This document shows, piece after piece, positions 1-8,332 of a DNA stretch of 64,000 bases. The stretch spans positions 1 through 64,000 of the forward strand of contig JALGVJ010000016.1 of assembly GCA_029838195.1 (NCBI GenBank), in the 5' to 3' direction. The translations under genes and the position numbers were made by a program. Source of the stretch: Promethearchaeota archaeon (lineage in GTDB: Archaea > Asgardarchaeota > Lokiarchaeia > Sigyniarchaeales > SOKP01). The notes under the pieces are model-generated. The model saw only the letters and a program-made list of their open reading frames with translations. It was not told the origin of the DNA and searched no databases. Each line of letters starts with the position of its first letter. Within the stretch, counting starts at the first letter, position 1.

Positions 1-102
1 ATTTCACATTGCGTGGTAGATTAGAGGAAAGAGAAAAAAGGATGGGTAGAGCACGTCAATGAATGAAGAACCACGAAAAGATTTATAATTCTTCATTCAT
101 TT

Positions 103-675
103 GTGAAATTACCCGAGAATCCCTATATTTTAATTTTTTTATATAAATTTGATCCCGACATTAGAGATGATGAAGATGTTTTATTAAATATCGAATTTTT
201 AAAGGATAAAATAAATGAATTCCTAAATGACAAACCCTTGAATTATGAAATTCATTTAAGTTCTATTTATTCCATGATTTCTAATGAACCAGAATTTTCC
301 AAACTAATAAAAGATACAATGAACGTACATTCGAGCATTACCAGTCCTGACCAATTAAAAATAAATGAATTAGGAAAACTAGTAGAATCGGCACTTAATG
401 CAGTAGTTCAATTAAGTTCTCATTTAATGCAATTAGAACAAAGACTTGAAAATTTAGAAAAAGGGAAAAGGGGGAAAAAAGTAAAAAGAGAACTACTAGA
501 AGGAATGCCGAAACCCGAATATTCGAAAATCTCTGTTCCACCTCCTCCACATCCCCCTAATGTACCAGGAGTATCGAAAAAAAGAATACATGAGGGAAAC
601 ATCAGAATGGCAATAATGTCAGAACTTAGAGAGATGTTTGTAAAAAAAGATCTTACAAGAAAAGCAGAATCATGA
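103..675 (+). CDS. Small-GTPase-like (Rag/Arf-type) C-terminal half protein, possibly broken
   Basis: The first 70 residues look like the second half of a Rag/Gtr or Arf-like GTPase. A hydrophobic strand leads into LYKFDPDI at the place of the guanine-specificity NKxD motif, a charged helix follows, then HLSSIYS at the place of the Rag TSIYD segment. No P-loop or switch region is present. Residues about 95-120 form a charged coiled-coil-like helix, 143-153 are proline-rich (PPPPHPP), and the end is basic. The start is a GTG at 103 with no Shine-Dalgarno. The frame is open back to a TGA at 64-66, so the missing G1-G3 half is not directly upstream in frame. It is either a degenerate GTPase or a stand-alone derivative. 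No enzymatic activity should be inferred. Confidence 0.55.
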   Translation: MKLPENPYILIFLYKFDPDIRDDEDVLLNIEFLKDKINEFLNDKPLNYEIHLSSIYSMISNEPEFSKLIKDTMNVHSSITSPDQLKINELGKLVESALNAVVQLSSHLMQLEQRLENLEKGKRGKKVKRELLEGMPKPEYSKISVPPPPHPPNVPGVSKKRIHEGNIRMAIMSELREMFVKKDLTRKAES

Positions 676-725
676 ATTAATTATTTTATTAAGATCTTTA
701 AGATATAATACGCGTGTTTAAAAGG

Positions 726-2924
726 TTAAAAAAGATCCAAAAATTCATCGGAGGATATAGGATAATTCTCTTGAACTTTTGGAATAGTAAACGTGAACGT
801 GCTTCCTTTTCCTAACTTGCTTGTAAACGTTATAGTACCGCCATGCAGGTGCACTAATCTTTTAGTTAAAGACAGTCCTAAGCCCGTTCCGGGTATGGAA
901 TTCACGAGAGGCAATTCCGCACGTTTAAAATCCTTAAATATTTTATCAAAATCTTCTTCAGCAATTCCAATTCCAGTATCTTTTACTGAAAAAATCCAAT
1001 TTTTACTGTCTTCGGAAAAAATAATCGTTATGCTCCCTTTTTCGGTAAATTTTATCGCATTACTAATTAAATTATATAAAATTTCCTTCAATTTTATGGG
1101 ATCGGCGATGATTTTATTTGTTGTTTTTAATCCCTTTGTTTTAAACTTTAAATTTTTTTTTTCAATGAGAGGTTTCACTGAAGAAACTATTTGATTAATT
1201 AATTCATTTAAATTAATAATTTTAGGTTTTAATTCTTCTTGACCTAGTTCGATTTTCGATATGTTCAAAATATTACTTATCATATCAAATTGATGCTTTG
1301 CAGAATTTTTAATATCATTGAGAAATTCTAATTGTTCAGGAGTTAATGGTCCATAGGTTTCTTCTAATAACAAATCTGTAAATCCGATTATGGCATTTAA
1401 GGGAGTTCTTAATTCATGAGACATTGTTGCAAGAAACTCTGTCTTGAATTGGGAAGCCTTGCTAATTTCTTCAGCATATTTTTTTTGTTGGGCTAAGGTT
1501 TCATTTAGCTTCTTGGTTCTTGCTTCCACCTCTTGTTCTAATTTTTTAGCAAAATTGCGTCGTAAGAGAGCATTTCCAATAATTTTTGAGCTGATATTTA
1601 ACAAGAATAGCTCGTCATATTTCCATTTCTTTTCTGCTTTAATCTTTTCAAATCCAATAAATCCCATTAATTTCTCATTTAATTTAATGGGAACAATGAA
1701 AATTATATTAGAATTTCGCTGTTTTATTACCTCTTTTATTGGATTTTTCTCTTGAAAAATGTTTATTTTATTTGAAATTATTAGTGCCTCTCCCTTTTTT
1801 AATTGTTCTAAGCACCAAGAAAAATTTTTAGTGGAGAAATCTTGAAAATCCTCCTTTTTTGAAACCACGCGAGAAGCACACCATTCATGCGTGTTATTCA
1901 TGCTTTTAAGATCATTGTCAAACAAGAATAAAAAGGAACGAATGGCTCCGGTATATCTTCCAATCAATTTTAAAGATCGATTAATTATTCGGTCTATATC
2001 GTTATCTTTTAGAAAATTGGACGAAATAACATGAATTAATCGTTCTAATTTAATTCTTCTCGTGATTATCTCCGTTCTTCGTACGTGCTCAGAGATGTCA
2101 TTCATTACCACCAAAATATTTACTAATGAATGACTCTCATTAAAAGATGGAATTAATTTTATATCGAGAAATTTGGTCTTATTGTTAAATCCATTGGAAA
2201 TTGTAATAACTTTTTGAAAAATCTTTTGTTCCTTAATGCATTTTAAAAACTTTTCGGGTAAATCTGTCGAATGAAAGGGCTCATCCACTAAAATGTTTAA
2301 AAAAGGAAGTCTTTCAATATTGTCAGAAAGATTTAAATATTCAATGGCTTTCTTGTTAATATTAATTATAAATCCATCTTTATCACAATTGATTAATCCA
2401 ATAGGCGTTTCTTGAAAAATGGTTTCATATTCTTGCTTGCTTTTTTTAATAAATTCGACCGAATCTTTTGTTTGAAGAAGATTCCAAAATTGAAACTGTG
2501 GAAATAGTTCTTTTATTCCTTCTAATTTATCGTTTAATTTATCAATGATTTTCTGTAATCTTTTTCTTTCAGTTATGGGTTTAAAAATCACGAGAAAAAT
2601 GTTTTTTCCTTGTTTCTCCTCATTTTTTATAGGAATTCCATATCCTTCAACATCAAGCACTCCTTTTTTTGATGTTTTGATTTGAAAATAAAAATGATTA
2701 TTCGCCTTTTCTAATTCATTAATAAAGTGAAATACATCCAAATCATCAAGTTTATTATTATTTAAACGAATGAAATGTTTAATGCTTAATTTTTTAATTT
2801 TTTTTAATTTATTTGGGAGGAATAGTTTTTTGAAATTTTCATTTGCCTCAAGAAGATTCCCATTATGATCTATTATAACAACAGGATCTGATGCGAATTT
2901 TAAAAAATGCTCCAGAGATAACAT
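726..2924 (-). CDS. PAS/GAF sensor histidine kinase
   Basis: 732-residue soluble hybrid sensor with no membrane segment, so it should sense a cytoplasmic signal. Order: PAS-like domain about 1-120, second PAS about 165-285, GAF-like domain about 295-450, coiled coil 455-490, then HisKA with MSHELRTPLNA (phospho-acceptor H503). The HATPase_c domain has N-box LISNAIKFTE near 619-628, G1 DTGIGI near 649 and GTGLGL near 679. All kinase motifs are intact. The H-box is the common bacterial-type SHELRTPLN, unlike the LAHDxxN type of the other kinases in this window, so this gene has a separate origin. No response regulator is adjacent on its strand. The nearest is 385 bp upstream (3309-3674) and has its own kinase. 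Confidence 0.9.
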   Translation of the reverse strand: MLSLEHFLKFASDPVVIIDHNGNLLEANENFKKLFLPNKLKKIKKLSIKHFIRLNNNKLDDLDVFHFINELEKANNHFYFQIKTSKKGVLDVEGYGIPIKNEEKQGKNIFLVIFKPITERKRLQKIIDKLNDKLEGIKELFPQFQFWNLLQTKDSVEFIKKSKQEYETIFQETPIGLINCDKDGFIININKKAIEYLNLSDNIERLPFLNILVDEPFHSTDLPEKFLKCIKEQKIFQKVITISNGFNNKTKFLDIKLIPSFNESHSLVNILVVMNDISEHVRRTEIITRRIKLERLIHVISSNFLKDNDIDRIINRSLKLIGRYTGAIRSFLFLFDNDLKSMNNTHEWCASRVVSKKEDFQDFSTKNFSWCLEQLKKGEALIISNKINIFQEKNPIKEVIKQRNSNIIFIVPIKLNEKLMGFIGFEKIKAEKKWKYDELFLLNISSKIIGNALLRRNFAKKLEQEVEARTKKLNETLAQQKKYAEEISKASQFKTEFLATMSHELRTPLNAIIGFTDLLLEETYGPLTPEQLEFLNDIKNSAKHQFDMISNILNISKIELGQEELKPKIINLNELINQIVSSVKPLIEKKNLKFKTKGLKTTNKIIADPIKLKEILYNLISNAIKFTEKGSITIIFSEDSKNWIFSVKDTGIGIAEEDFDKIFKDFKRAELPLVNSIPGTGLGLSLTKRLVHLHGGTITFTSKLGKGSTFTFTIPKVQENYPISSDEFLDLF

Positions 2925-3308
2925 CGTTCTTCAGATATTTTAAGATATCCATTCGACAGATTAGTAGAAAAGATCCGAATCTGCTGTAAATTTTCTTATA
3001 TAATTAATAAAATTTAAGGTTTGAATATAAATTCTTAATCCTTGTTAGTCTAATTCATTCAAAAATCATTATTTTTTACTTGAAATATTTAAAGAAAAAA
3101 GTATAATTTATTTTTTTTGAAAACGAAAAAAATTAAAAAATTTTAATCAAAAGGATTTTAAAGAGATGAAAGCAAAATATCGTGATATCAAGGAATATTT
3201 TGTATTCAATATATACTAAAGCATGGTAATTTTAAAATACAATATTTTTACCGTCCTAATTAATTTTATCCGCCATTTAAATACGCATTACGTTCACTTA
3301 TTGATAAA
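2925..3308. other. AT-rich intergenic spacer
   Basis: About 380 bp between the histidine kinase and the upstream response regulator. It is very AT-rich with homopolymer runs. Apart from a 17-codon ATG ORF near 3163 with no supporting feature, I see no gene, RNA or repeat. It should hold the promoter of the kinase at 726-2924. Confidence 0.5.
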
Positions 3309-3674
3309 TCAATTGCTCTCTCCCATGGCTTTTTTGATTTCTTCAATTAATTGATTTATCGTGAAAGGTTTGTCTAAAAAAACACATGCTCCTAGCGAAA
3401 GCGCTTCTTCTTTAGCACTATCATCAGCACTCGTAAAAATGATTTTTACAGAATTATCAATTCGTAAAATTTCTTGCGTGGCGATAATTCCGTTCTTTTT
3501 TGGTAATCGGTAATCCATTAAAATTACTTTCGGTTTTTCCGGAAGGGATTTAAATAAAGACACGGCTTCTTCCCCATCTCTCGCAATTCCGGCTATTTTA
3601 AAATTATTCAACGTGAGCACTTGCTTGTAAAAATATTGTAAGGAGGGTTCGTCTTCCACAACGAAAATGCTCAT
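3309..3674 (-). CDS. Single-domain response regulator (CheY-like)
   Basis: 121-residue stand-alone REC domain. The acidic pocket is E7-D8-E9, the phospho-acceptor aspartate is D54 in ILMDYRLP, the switch Thr/Ser lies in FTSADD near 80-85, and the conserved Lys is K102 in LDKPF. There is no output domain, so it probably acts by protein contact or in a phosphorelay. It lies 3 bp downstream of the histidine kinase at 3678-4808 and is surely co-transcribed with it as a cognate pair. It is a close paralogue of the regulator at 7960-8328, with near-identical N-terminus and length, indicating duplication of the whole kinase-regulator pair. Confidence 0.93.
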   Translation of the reverse strand: MSIFVVEDEPSLQYFYKQVLTLNNFKIAGIARDGEEAVSLFKSLPEKPKVILMDYRLPKKNGIIATQEILRIDNSVKIIFTSADDSAKEEALSLGACVFLDKPFTINQLIEEIKKAMGESN

Positions 3675-3677
3675 TGG

Positions 3678-4808
3678 TCAATAAGCCCTCCACTCTGGGA
3701 TTAATAATATAAATTTACTTCCTTTTGAAGGATCGCCTTGGATTCTATCTTCTACCCAAATTTCGCCATCATAATTGTGCACGATGCGTCTTACAAGTGA
3801 TAACCCCAAACCTGAACTGTGAATTGTTTTTTCTTCGGAATAACCTCGCATGAATATCTTCTCTTTTCTTTCATCCTCTATGCCCATTCCATTATCAATA
3901 AATTCAATTTTAATATAGTCAGTCGCATTTTTTTTCTCTTTTGAAATATGAATCTGAATTTCCACCAAGTAATTCTTATTATGCATGACGGCATTTAATA
4001 AAATATTATCAAAAATATCCGATAAGAAATCATTGCCCCGTATCATGATGTTCTTGCTATACAATTTGACACTAATATCCAAATCACGGGAAGAAATCTG
4101 ATTTTTAAGAGAATTAATCGATCTCCTTAACACGGCACAAAGATCCATGCTTTTAAACTCGAATCGTGCTCCATTAAGGGTGGAAAATTTCATGACATTT
4201 GAGATCAAATGGGTACCTTTGAGAACTTGTTCTTTTAAGAAATTTATGTTATTGATTAATAATTCCTGGTCTCGATGTTCTTTTAATAGAGATTCATTTA
4301 CTTCAAGTCCCATTAAAATGCCTTGTAGAATATTTTTCATGTCATGGGCTAAAAGGTCCTTATAAAATTCTTCCTTCATGTAAGCTTTTCTATAAAGCGC
4401 TTCTGATTCTTTTAATTTTGATTCGAGATTCTTCCGATCGGTTATATCAATAACAATTCCCATGATTCCTTGAACGTTTCCCTTATTATCAATGGCAGGA
4501 AATTTATTTGCAAGAGCCCATCGCGTTCCTATAGGAGTTTCAAAAGGTTCTTCAATGTAAATTTTTGGCCGTTTATTATTAATCACTTCCATATCGGCTT
4601 TTATAAATTGTTCTGCTTGCTCCCTAGGAAAGAGCTCAAAATCATTTTTTCCAATAATTTCCTCTTTTGACAAATTGAACGTATCTGCAAAGAATTGATT
4701 AACCCAAACATAAATTCCATTAAGATCTTTATAGAAAGTCAGAAGTGGAATGTTTTCAAAAATGTCTTTTATTATATCTTTAATCATCATCGTGCTTTTT
4801 TTATTCAT
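3678..4808 (-). CDS. PAS sensor histidine kinase (LAHDxxN type)
   Basis: 376-residue soluble kinase. One PAS domain spans about 10-125, starting at PLLTFYKDLNGIYVWVN and ending in the PAC-like DITDRKN. A linker helix leads to the dimerisation domain with phospho-acceptor H155 in LLAHDMKNI. The HATPase_c domain has N272 in LLNAVMHN, G1 DNGMGI near 305-310 and the SGLGLSLV lid near 332. The C-terminal block (WVEDRIQGDPSKGSKF) is shared with the kinases at 8333-9451 and 20416-22332, defining a local paralogous family. It forms an operon with the response regulator at 3309-3674, whose start is preceded by a GGAGG motif inside the end of this gene. Confidence 0.92.
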   Translation of the reverse strand: MNKKSTMMIKDIIKDIFENIPLLTFYKDLNGIYVWVNQFFADTFNLSKEEIIGKNDFELFPREQAEQFIKADMEVINNKRPKIYIEEPFETPIGTRWALANKFPAIDNKGNVQGIMGIVIDITDRKNLESKLKESEALYRKAYMKEEFYKDLLAHDMKNILQGILMGLEVNESLLKEHRDQELLINNINFLKEQVLKGTHLISNVMKFSTLNGARFEFKSMDLCAVLRRSINSLKNQISSRDLDISVKLYSKNIMIRGNDFLSDIFDNILLNAVMHNKNYLVEIQIHISKEKKNATDYIKIEFIDNGMGIEDERKEKIFMRGYSEEKTIHSSGLGLSLVRRIVHNYDGEIWVEDRIQGDPSKGSKFILLIPEWRAY

Positions 4809-5271
4809 CTAGTTATCAATTTTATAGGAAATTATGTTGTTCAAACTTGGAGCTTCTTGAGAAATAACTTAAATTACTTCATCTAATTAATAAAAATTTA
4901 AAATCCAATTATATTCCATGCAGGTAATTTTTGTAAATAGTTAGAAGTTATAAAAATAATACAAATCAAGGTTTAATAAATATTTGTCTCGTTCTTGAAA
5001 TGATATTGAAATTTTAGTAATCCTTGAATTTTTGTAGATAATCGAAAATTTTTTAAGTAAATAAAATGGCAGATTTAAGATTTTTTATTATTAACGTGTC
5101 TTTTCTAATTTTTTAAATAAAAGAAAAAAATTCTTATTCGACTTATCTTTGTAATGAGTTAAAAAAGATTTTTTATTAAAAAAGCACTCATTTAATTCTT
5201 AAAAACAATTTACAAGCATCATTATTAATAAATAAAAAATCTATTATTAGAAAGCTGGGGATTTTAAAAAA
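4809..5271. other. AT-rich divergent intergenic region
   Basis: About 460 bp between divergently transcribed genes (histidine kinase on minus, nitroreductase on plus). It is extremely AT-rich with many short A and T runs. No coding frame, RNA or clear repeat is visible. It must contain both divergent promoters, but TATA-like stretches are too frequent to single one out. Confidence 0.5.
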
Positions 5272-5778
5272 ATGAACGTGTCAGAAGTAATAGAAAAAAG
5301 AAAAAGTATAAGAAAATTCAAGCAAGGAGATATATTACCAGAGCATTTAAAATTAATATTAAAAGCGGCTCAATTATCGCCGTCAGCATCAAACATGCAA
5401 CCTTATCACTTCATAATTGTTAAAGACCCAGAAATCAAAAAGCAATTGGGAAAATTTGCTGCCCATCAAAGATTTATCGCAGATGCCGCAATAATTATCG
5501 TTGGATTGGGAGATTTAGAAAGAGAAAAATGGTATAAAGTGGATTTAGCCATAGCCTTTCAGCAGATGATCTTGCAGGCAACGGAATTGGGATATGGTTC
5601 TATTTGGATTGGTGCTTTCGATGAGAAAAAAATTAAAACCTTGCTAAAGATACCAGATAGATTCGAGGTCATTGCATTATTACCAATTGGCATCGCAGAT
5701 CAAGACCCCCCTGCACGACCAAGAAAATCGCAGAAAGAACTATTTTCTTTAAATGAATATGGCATTCCCTTAGGTTAA
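5272..5778 (+). CDS. Nitroreductase-family FMN oxidoreductase
   Basis: 168 residues, typical of short nitroreductase-fold proteins. The N-terminal RKSIRKFK motif (phosphate of FMN) is followed by LSPSASNMQPYHFIIV, the family's FMN-binding SPSxxNxQPW/Y signature. A central helix AFQQMILQATELGYGSIWIG matches the conserved dimer-interface block. The substrate cannot be told from sequence. Members reduce nitro compounds, quinones or dehalogenate, using NAD(P)H or other donors. The gene stands alone on the plus strand, 114 bp before the radical SAM gene. Confidence 0.9.
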   Translation: MNVSEVIEKRKSIRKFKQGDILPEHLKLILKAAQLSPSASNMQPYHFIIVKDPEIKKQLGKFAAHQRFIADAAIIIVGLGDLEREKWYKVDLAIAFQQMILQATELGYGSIWIGAFDEKKIKTLLKIPDRFEVIALLPIGIADQDPPARPRKSQKELFSLNEYGIPLG

Positions 5779-5892
5779 GATAATGAATAAATTTTTCTTT
5801 CACTTTTCCGAATTCACTTACTATTATAATTTACCCGCTTCTTTTTTTCTAAAGAAAAGATTTAGTTATCTTTAACAGGCGGATGATTTTTC

Positions 5893-6708
5893 ATGAAAAT
5901 ACAAGTACGTCAAGTAAAATCAATCTTTACTAAGAGCATGATTCCGGGAGTAGATTTTGTCATTAATCCATTTGTAGGATGCCAACATGGATGTATCTAT
6001 TGCTATGCCGAATTCATGAAAAGATTCACGAATCATGGAGGCGACCAATGGGGAAAATTTCTTGATATTAAATTGCTTGATTTTAATCGAATAAAGCCAC
6101 ATAAATATGATGGAAAATCCTTGTTATTAAGCTCGGTCACGGATCCATATCTTCCTTTAGAATTAAAATATCAAAACACCCGAAAGATTTTAGAAAAGCT
6201 AATATGCACGACAGCAAGTATTACGATTCTCACCAAATCTAAGCTCATGGTAAGGGATATTGATTTATTTAAAAAATTTAAAAACATAGAAATAGGCATA
6301 TCCATTAGCACGTTAAATGAGAAAATCTCGAAAATAATCGAACCTATTGCTTCAAACCCCTTGGAACGCCTTAATGCTCTTAGAGAAGTTCATGAACAAG
6401 GCTTAAAAACATTTGTTTTTATTTCGCCTTTGTTCCCAGTAATTACCAATTATCAAAAAATCATAAATGAATCAAAAAAATTTACCACCTATTACATGTT
6501 TGAAAATCTTAATTTTCGCCCCCATAATATTCCTCGTATATTTAAATTTATCAAGGAACAATTTCCAGAATTATTAAAACTTTATAAACAATTTAAAAAT
6601 AATCCGGACCAGTGGGATTTAATCGAGAGAGATATCGAACGGTTTTGTCAAAGTAATGATTTGAGATTCTCGATTGAATTTCATCATGGCGGGTTTTCAA
6701 AATCTTAA
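5893..6708 (+). CDS. Radical SAM protein, SplB-like
   Basis: 271 residues. The radical-SAM cluster motif is CxxxCxxC: C30, C34, C37 in GCQHGCIYCYA. The neighbouring GVDFVINPFVGC start, LLSSVTDPYLPLE and LTKSKLMVRDIDLF segments match the SplB-like / Rv2578c-type radical SAM family. The C-terminal LNFRP segment near 200 fits the same family. It binds one [4Fe-4S] cluster and cleaves SAM; the substrate is unknown. It lacks the features that would make it a confident spore-photoproduct lyase. The start is ATG at 5893 with GGATGAT upstream acting as the ribosome site. Neighbours give no functional clue. Confidence 0.88.
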   Translation: MKIQVRQVKSIFTKSMIPGVDFVINPFVGCQHGCIYCYAEFMKRFTNHGGDQWGKFLDIKLLDFNRIKPHKYDGKSLLLSSVTDPYLPLELKYQNTRKILEKLICTTASITILTKSKLMVRDIDLFKKFKNIEIGISISTLNEKISKIIEPIASNPLERLNALREVHEQGLKTFVFISPLFPVITNYQKIINESKKFTTYYMFENLNFRPHNIPRIFKFIKEQFPELLKLYKQFKNNPDQWDLIERDIERFCQSNDLRFSIEFHHGGFSKS

Positions 6709-6985
6709 ATCATGGATATACTTTTAAAAAAAAGAAATTAGGACAATATTCCAGTTCAGAGGAATTATTTTATTTAAGGTAGAGCTTTATTTTACTCTCT
6801 AAATTTTAAATAAATTTATTCATTTTTCCCCTTTTTCTTTCCATGTAAGTCTAAAAAATAATTGAAATTAAAAGAAATATTTATTAATTAAATAATTATT
6901 AAAATTGAATAAATACAAGTTGTAGATTTAATATTTTATGAATTGACTTAAAAAAGTCATGTAAAAATAATAATGAATTGAAAAA

Positions 6986-7522
6986 ATGGAAAAAAATACT
7001 GATATCTTAGAAGATTATGACCGAATACCTTATATTTTCAGGGACTTTCTCTATAATTTCATTCAGGCTTTAAAAAAAGAATATGGAAATAATCTTTTAT
7101 CTGTTGTTCTGTATGGGTCAATAGCAAGAGGTACGTGGAACCTAAGTAGTGATTTAGATTTATTCATGATCTTTTCTAATGAAACAAAAGAAAAGAAAAA
7201 TTTAAGTAAGGATGTGTTAAAAATAATCATGGAATTCGAGAAATTTAATACTATGAATACCGGTAAGAATTTAAATTCATTTCTACCGATCCAAGACATT
7301 TCACTTAAATTAAAGGATTTAGAGAATTTTAGAACATTATTTTATGATATAGCAATGGATGGCATTCTAATTTACGATACGAATTCAATTGGAGCTACAT
7401 TTTTAGAAAAAATTAGAAATCGAATAGAAGAAAAGGGCCTTCAGCGGATCTTTATTGGGTACGATGATTTTTATTGGAAAAGAAAGGAAAATGTTAAATT
7501 TGGAGAAATTTTTGAATTATGA
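6986..7522 (+). CDS. MNT-type nucleotidyltransferase
   Basis: 178 residues of the minimal nucleotidyltransferase fold. The catalytic motif is YGSIARGTWNLSSDLDLF: GS followed by paired aspartates (SDLDL), with a downstream acidic strand. It overlaps the following HEPN gene by four bases (ATGA), so the two are translationally coupled. MNT-HEPN pairs are known as toxin-antitoxin or regulatory modules in which the MNT protein nucleotidylates its HEPN partner. Here the partner lacks the RX4HXY motif of HepT, so a classical MntA-HepT system is not proven. A second pair with the reverse gene order is at 39.2 kb. Confidence 0.88.
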   Translation: MEKNTDILEDYDRIPYIFRDFLYNFIQALKKEYGNNLLSVVLYGSIARGTWNLSSDLDLFMIFSNETKEKKNLSKDVLKIIMEFEKFNTMNTGKNLNSFLPIQDISLKLKDLENFRTLFYDIAMDGILIYDTNSIGATFLEKIRNRIEEKGLQRIFIGYDDFYWKRKENVKFGEIFEL

Positions 7523-7842
7523 ATAATATACAAGTTTCTTTTGAAGCTCTAAAAAGAGGAAAACAATGGTATGGAGGAGCCATTGAAGCTTTTAAGCATA
7601 AAAGATGGAATGACGTTGTATACATGTATCAAATGGCAATAGAGCAAGCGATGAAATCAATATTAATTTTAGACGGAATTGAATATCCAAGAAGGCATGA
7701 TATGGATTATGGGAAAGATGATTTTAAGGAGGAGGCATTCTTTTATAAAGAACAAGTAAATCAGATAATTCAAGATTGTACACGATTATTAAATGATTTT
7801 CTTAGAAATTATGAACAAAATATTAATCCTGAGAAAAATTAG
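7519..7842 (+). CDS. HEPN-domain protein paired with MNT
   Basis: 107 residues, mostly helical. The HEPN signature is visible in WNDVVYMYQMAIEQAMKSIL, the long second helix that packs in the dimer, after an N-terminal helix with KQWYGGAIEAFKHKRW. A short RRHDMDY segment lies near residue 60, but the RX4HXY RNase/AMPylation motif of HepT toxins is not present. Its ATG lies inside the end of the upstream nucleotidyltransferase gene, giving a two-gene operon. A role as the nucleotide-binding partner or target of that enzyme is likely by family; the biological role is unknown. Confidence 0.85.
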   Translation: MNNIQVSFEALKRGKQWYGGAIEAFKHKRWNDVVYMYQMAIEQAMKSILILDGIEYPRRHDMDYGKDDFKEEAFFYKEQVNQIIQDCTRLLNDFLRNYEQNINPEKN

Positions 7843-7959
7843 GAAGAATAAGAGCATTTAAAGAAATAATACTAAGGCTTTTCATATAAAATTCTAATTT
7901 ATGAATAATATATATGAAACCAGGGTTAGAAATTAAAAGAATAAGGTTTTTTGGGCGAG

Positions 7960-8328
7960 TTAATGAGGATAACTCTCTTTAGCTTTATTAATTATGGTTA
8001 TTAATTCTTTTACGCCAAAAGGTTTATCCATGAACAAGCAAGCTCCAATATTCAAGGCTTCTTCTTTAATACTATCATCTGCACTTGTAAATATGATTTT
8101 AATGGATTTATCTATTTGTAAAATTTCTTTAGAAGCATCCAATCCATTCTTAATAGGCATTCGGTGATCCATTAAAATTATTTTTGGTTTCTCAACAAAT
8201 GATTTAAACATGATAACTGCTTTTTCGCCGTTTTCAGCCACACCCAAGACGTCAAATCCATTCACTTCTAAGATTTGCTTATAAAAAAATTGAAGAGAAG
8301 GCTCATCTTCTACAATAAATATTTTTAT
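7960..8328 (-). CDS. Single-domain response regulator with apparent ATA start
   Basis: 122-residue REC protein with D54 in ILMDHRMP and K102 in FMDKPF. The only canonical start in frame is a GTG at 8265, which would remove beta-strand 1 and the acidic triad. The frame upstream encodes KIFIVEDEPSLQFFYKQIL, which aligns with residues 2-20 of the paralogue at 3309-3674. The codon aligned with that paralogue's ATG is ATA (8328-8326). A perfect 8-nt Shine-Dalgarno GAGGTGAT ends 8 nt before it. I therefore start the gene at ATA. The gene lies 4 bp after the kinase at 8333-9451, copying the arrangement of the first kinase-regulator pair. Confidence 0.85.
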   Translation of the reverse strand: MKIFIVEDEPSLQFFYKQILEVNGFDVLGVAENGEKAVIMFKSFVEKPKIILMDHRMPIKNGLDASKEILQIDKSIKIIFTSADDSIKEEALNIGACLFMDKPFGVKELITIINKAKESYPH

Positions 8329-8332
8329 TGTT

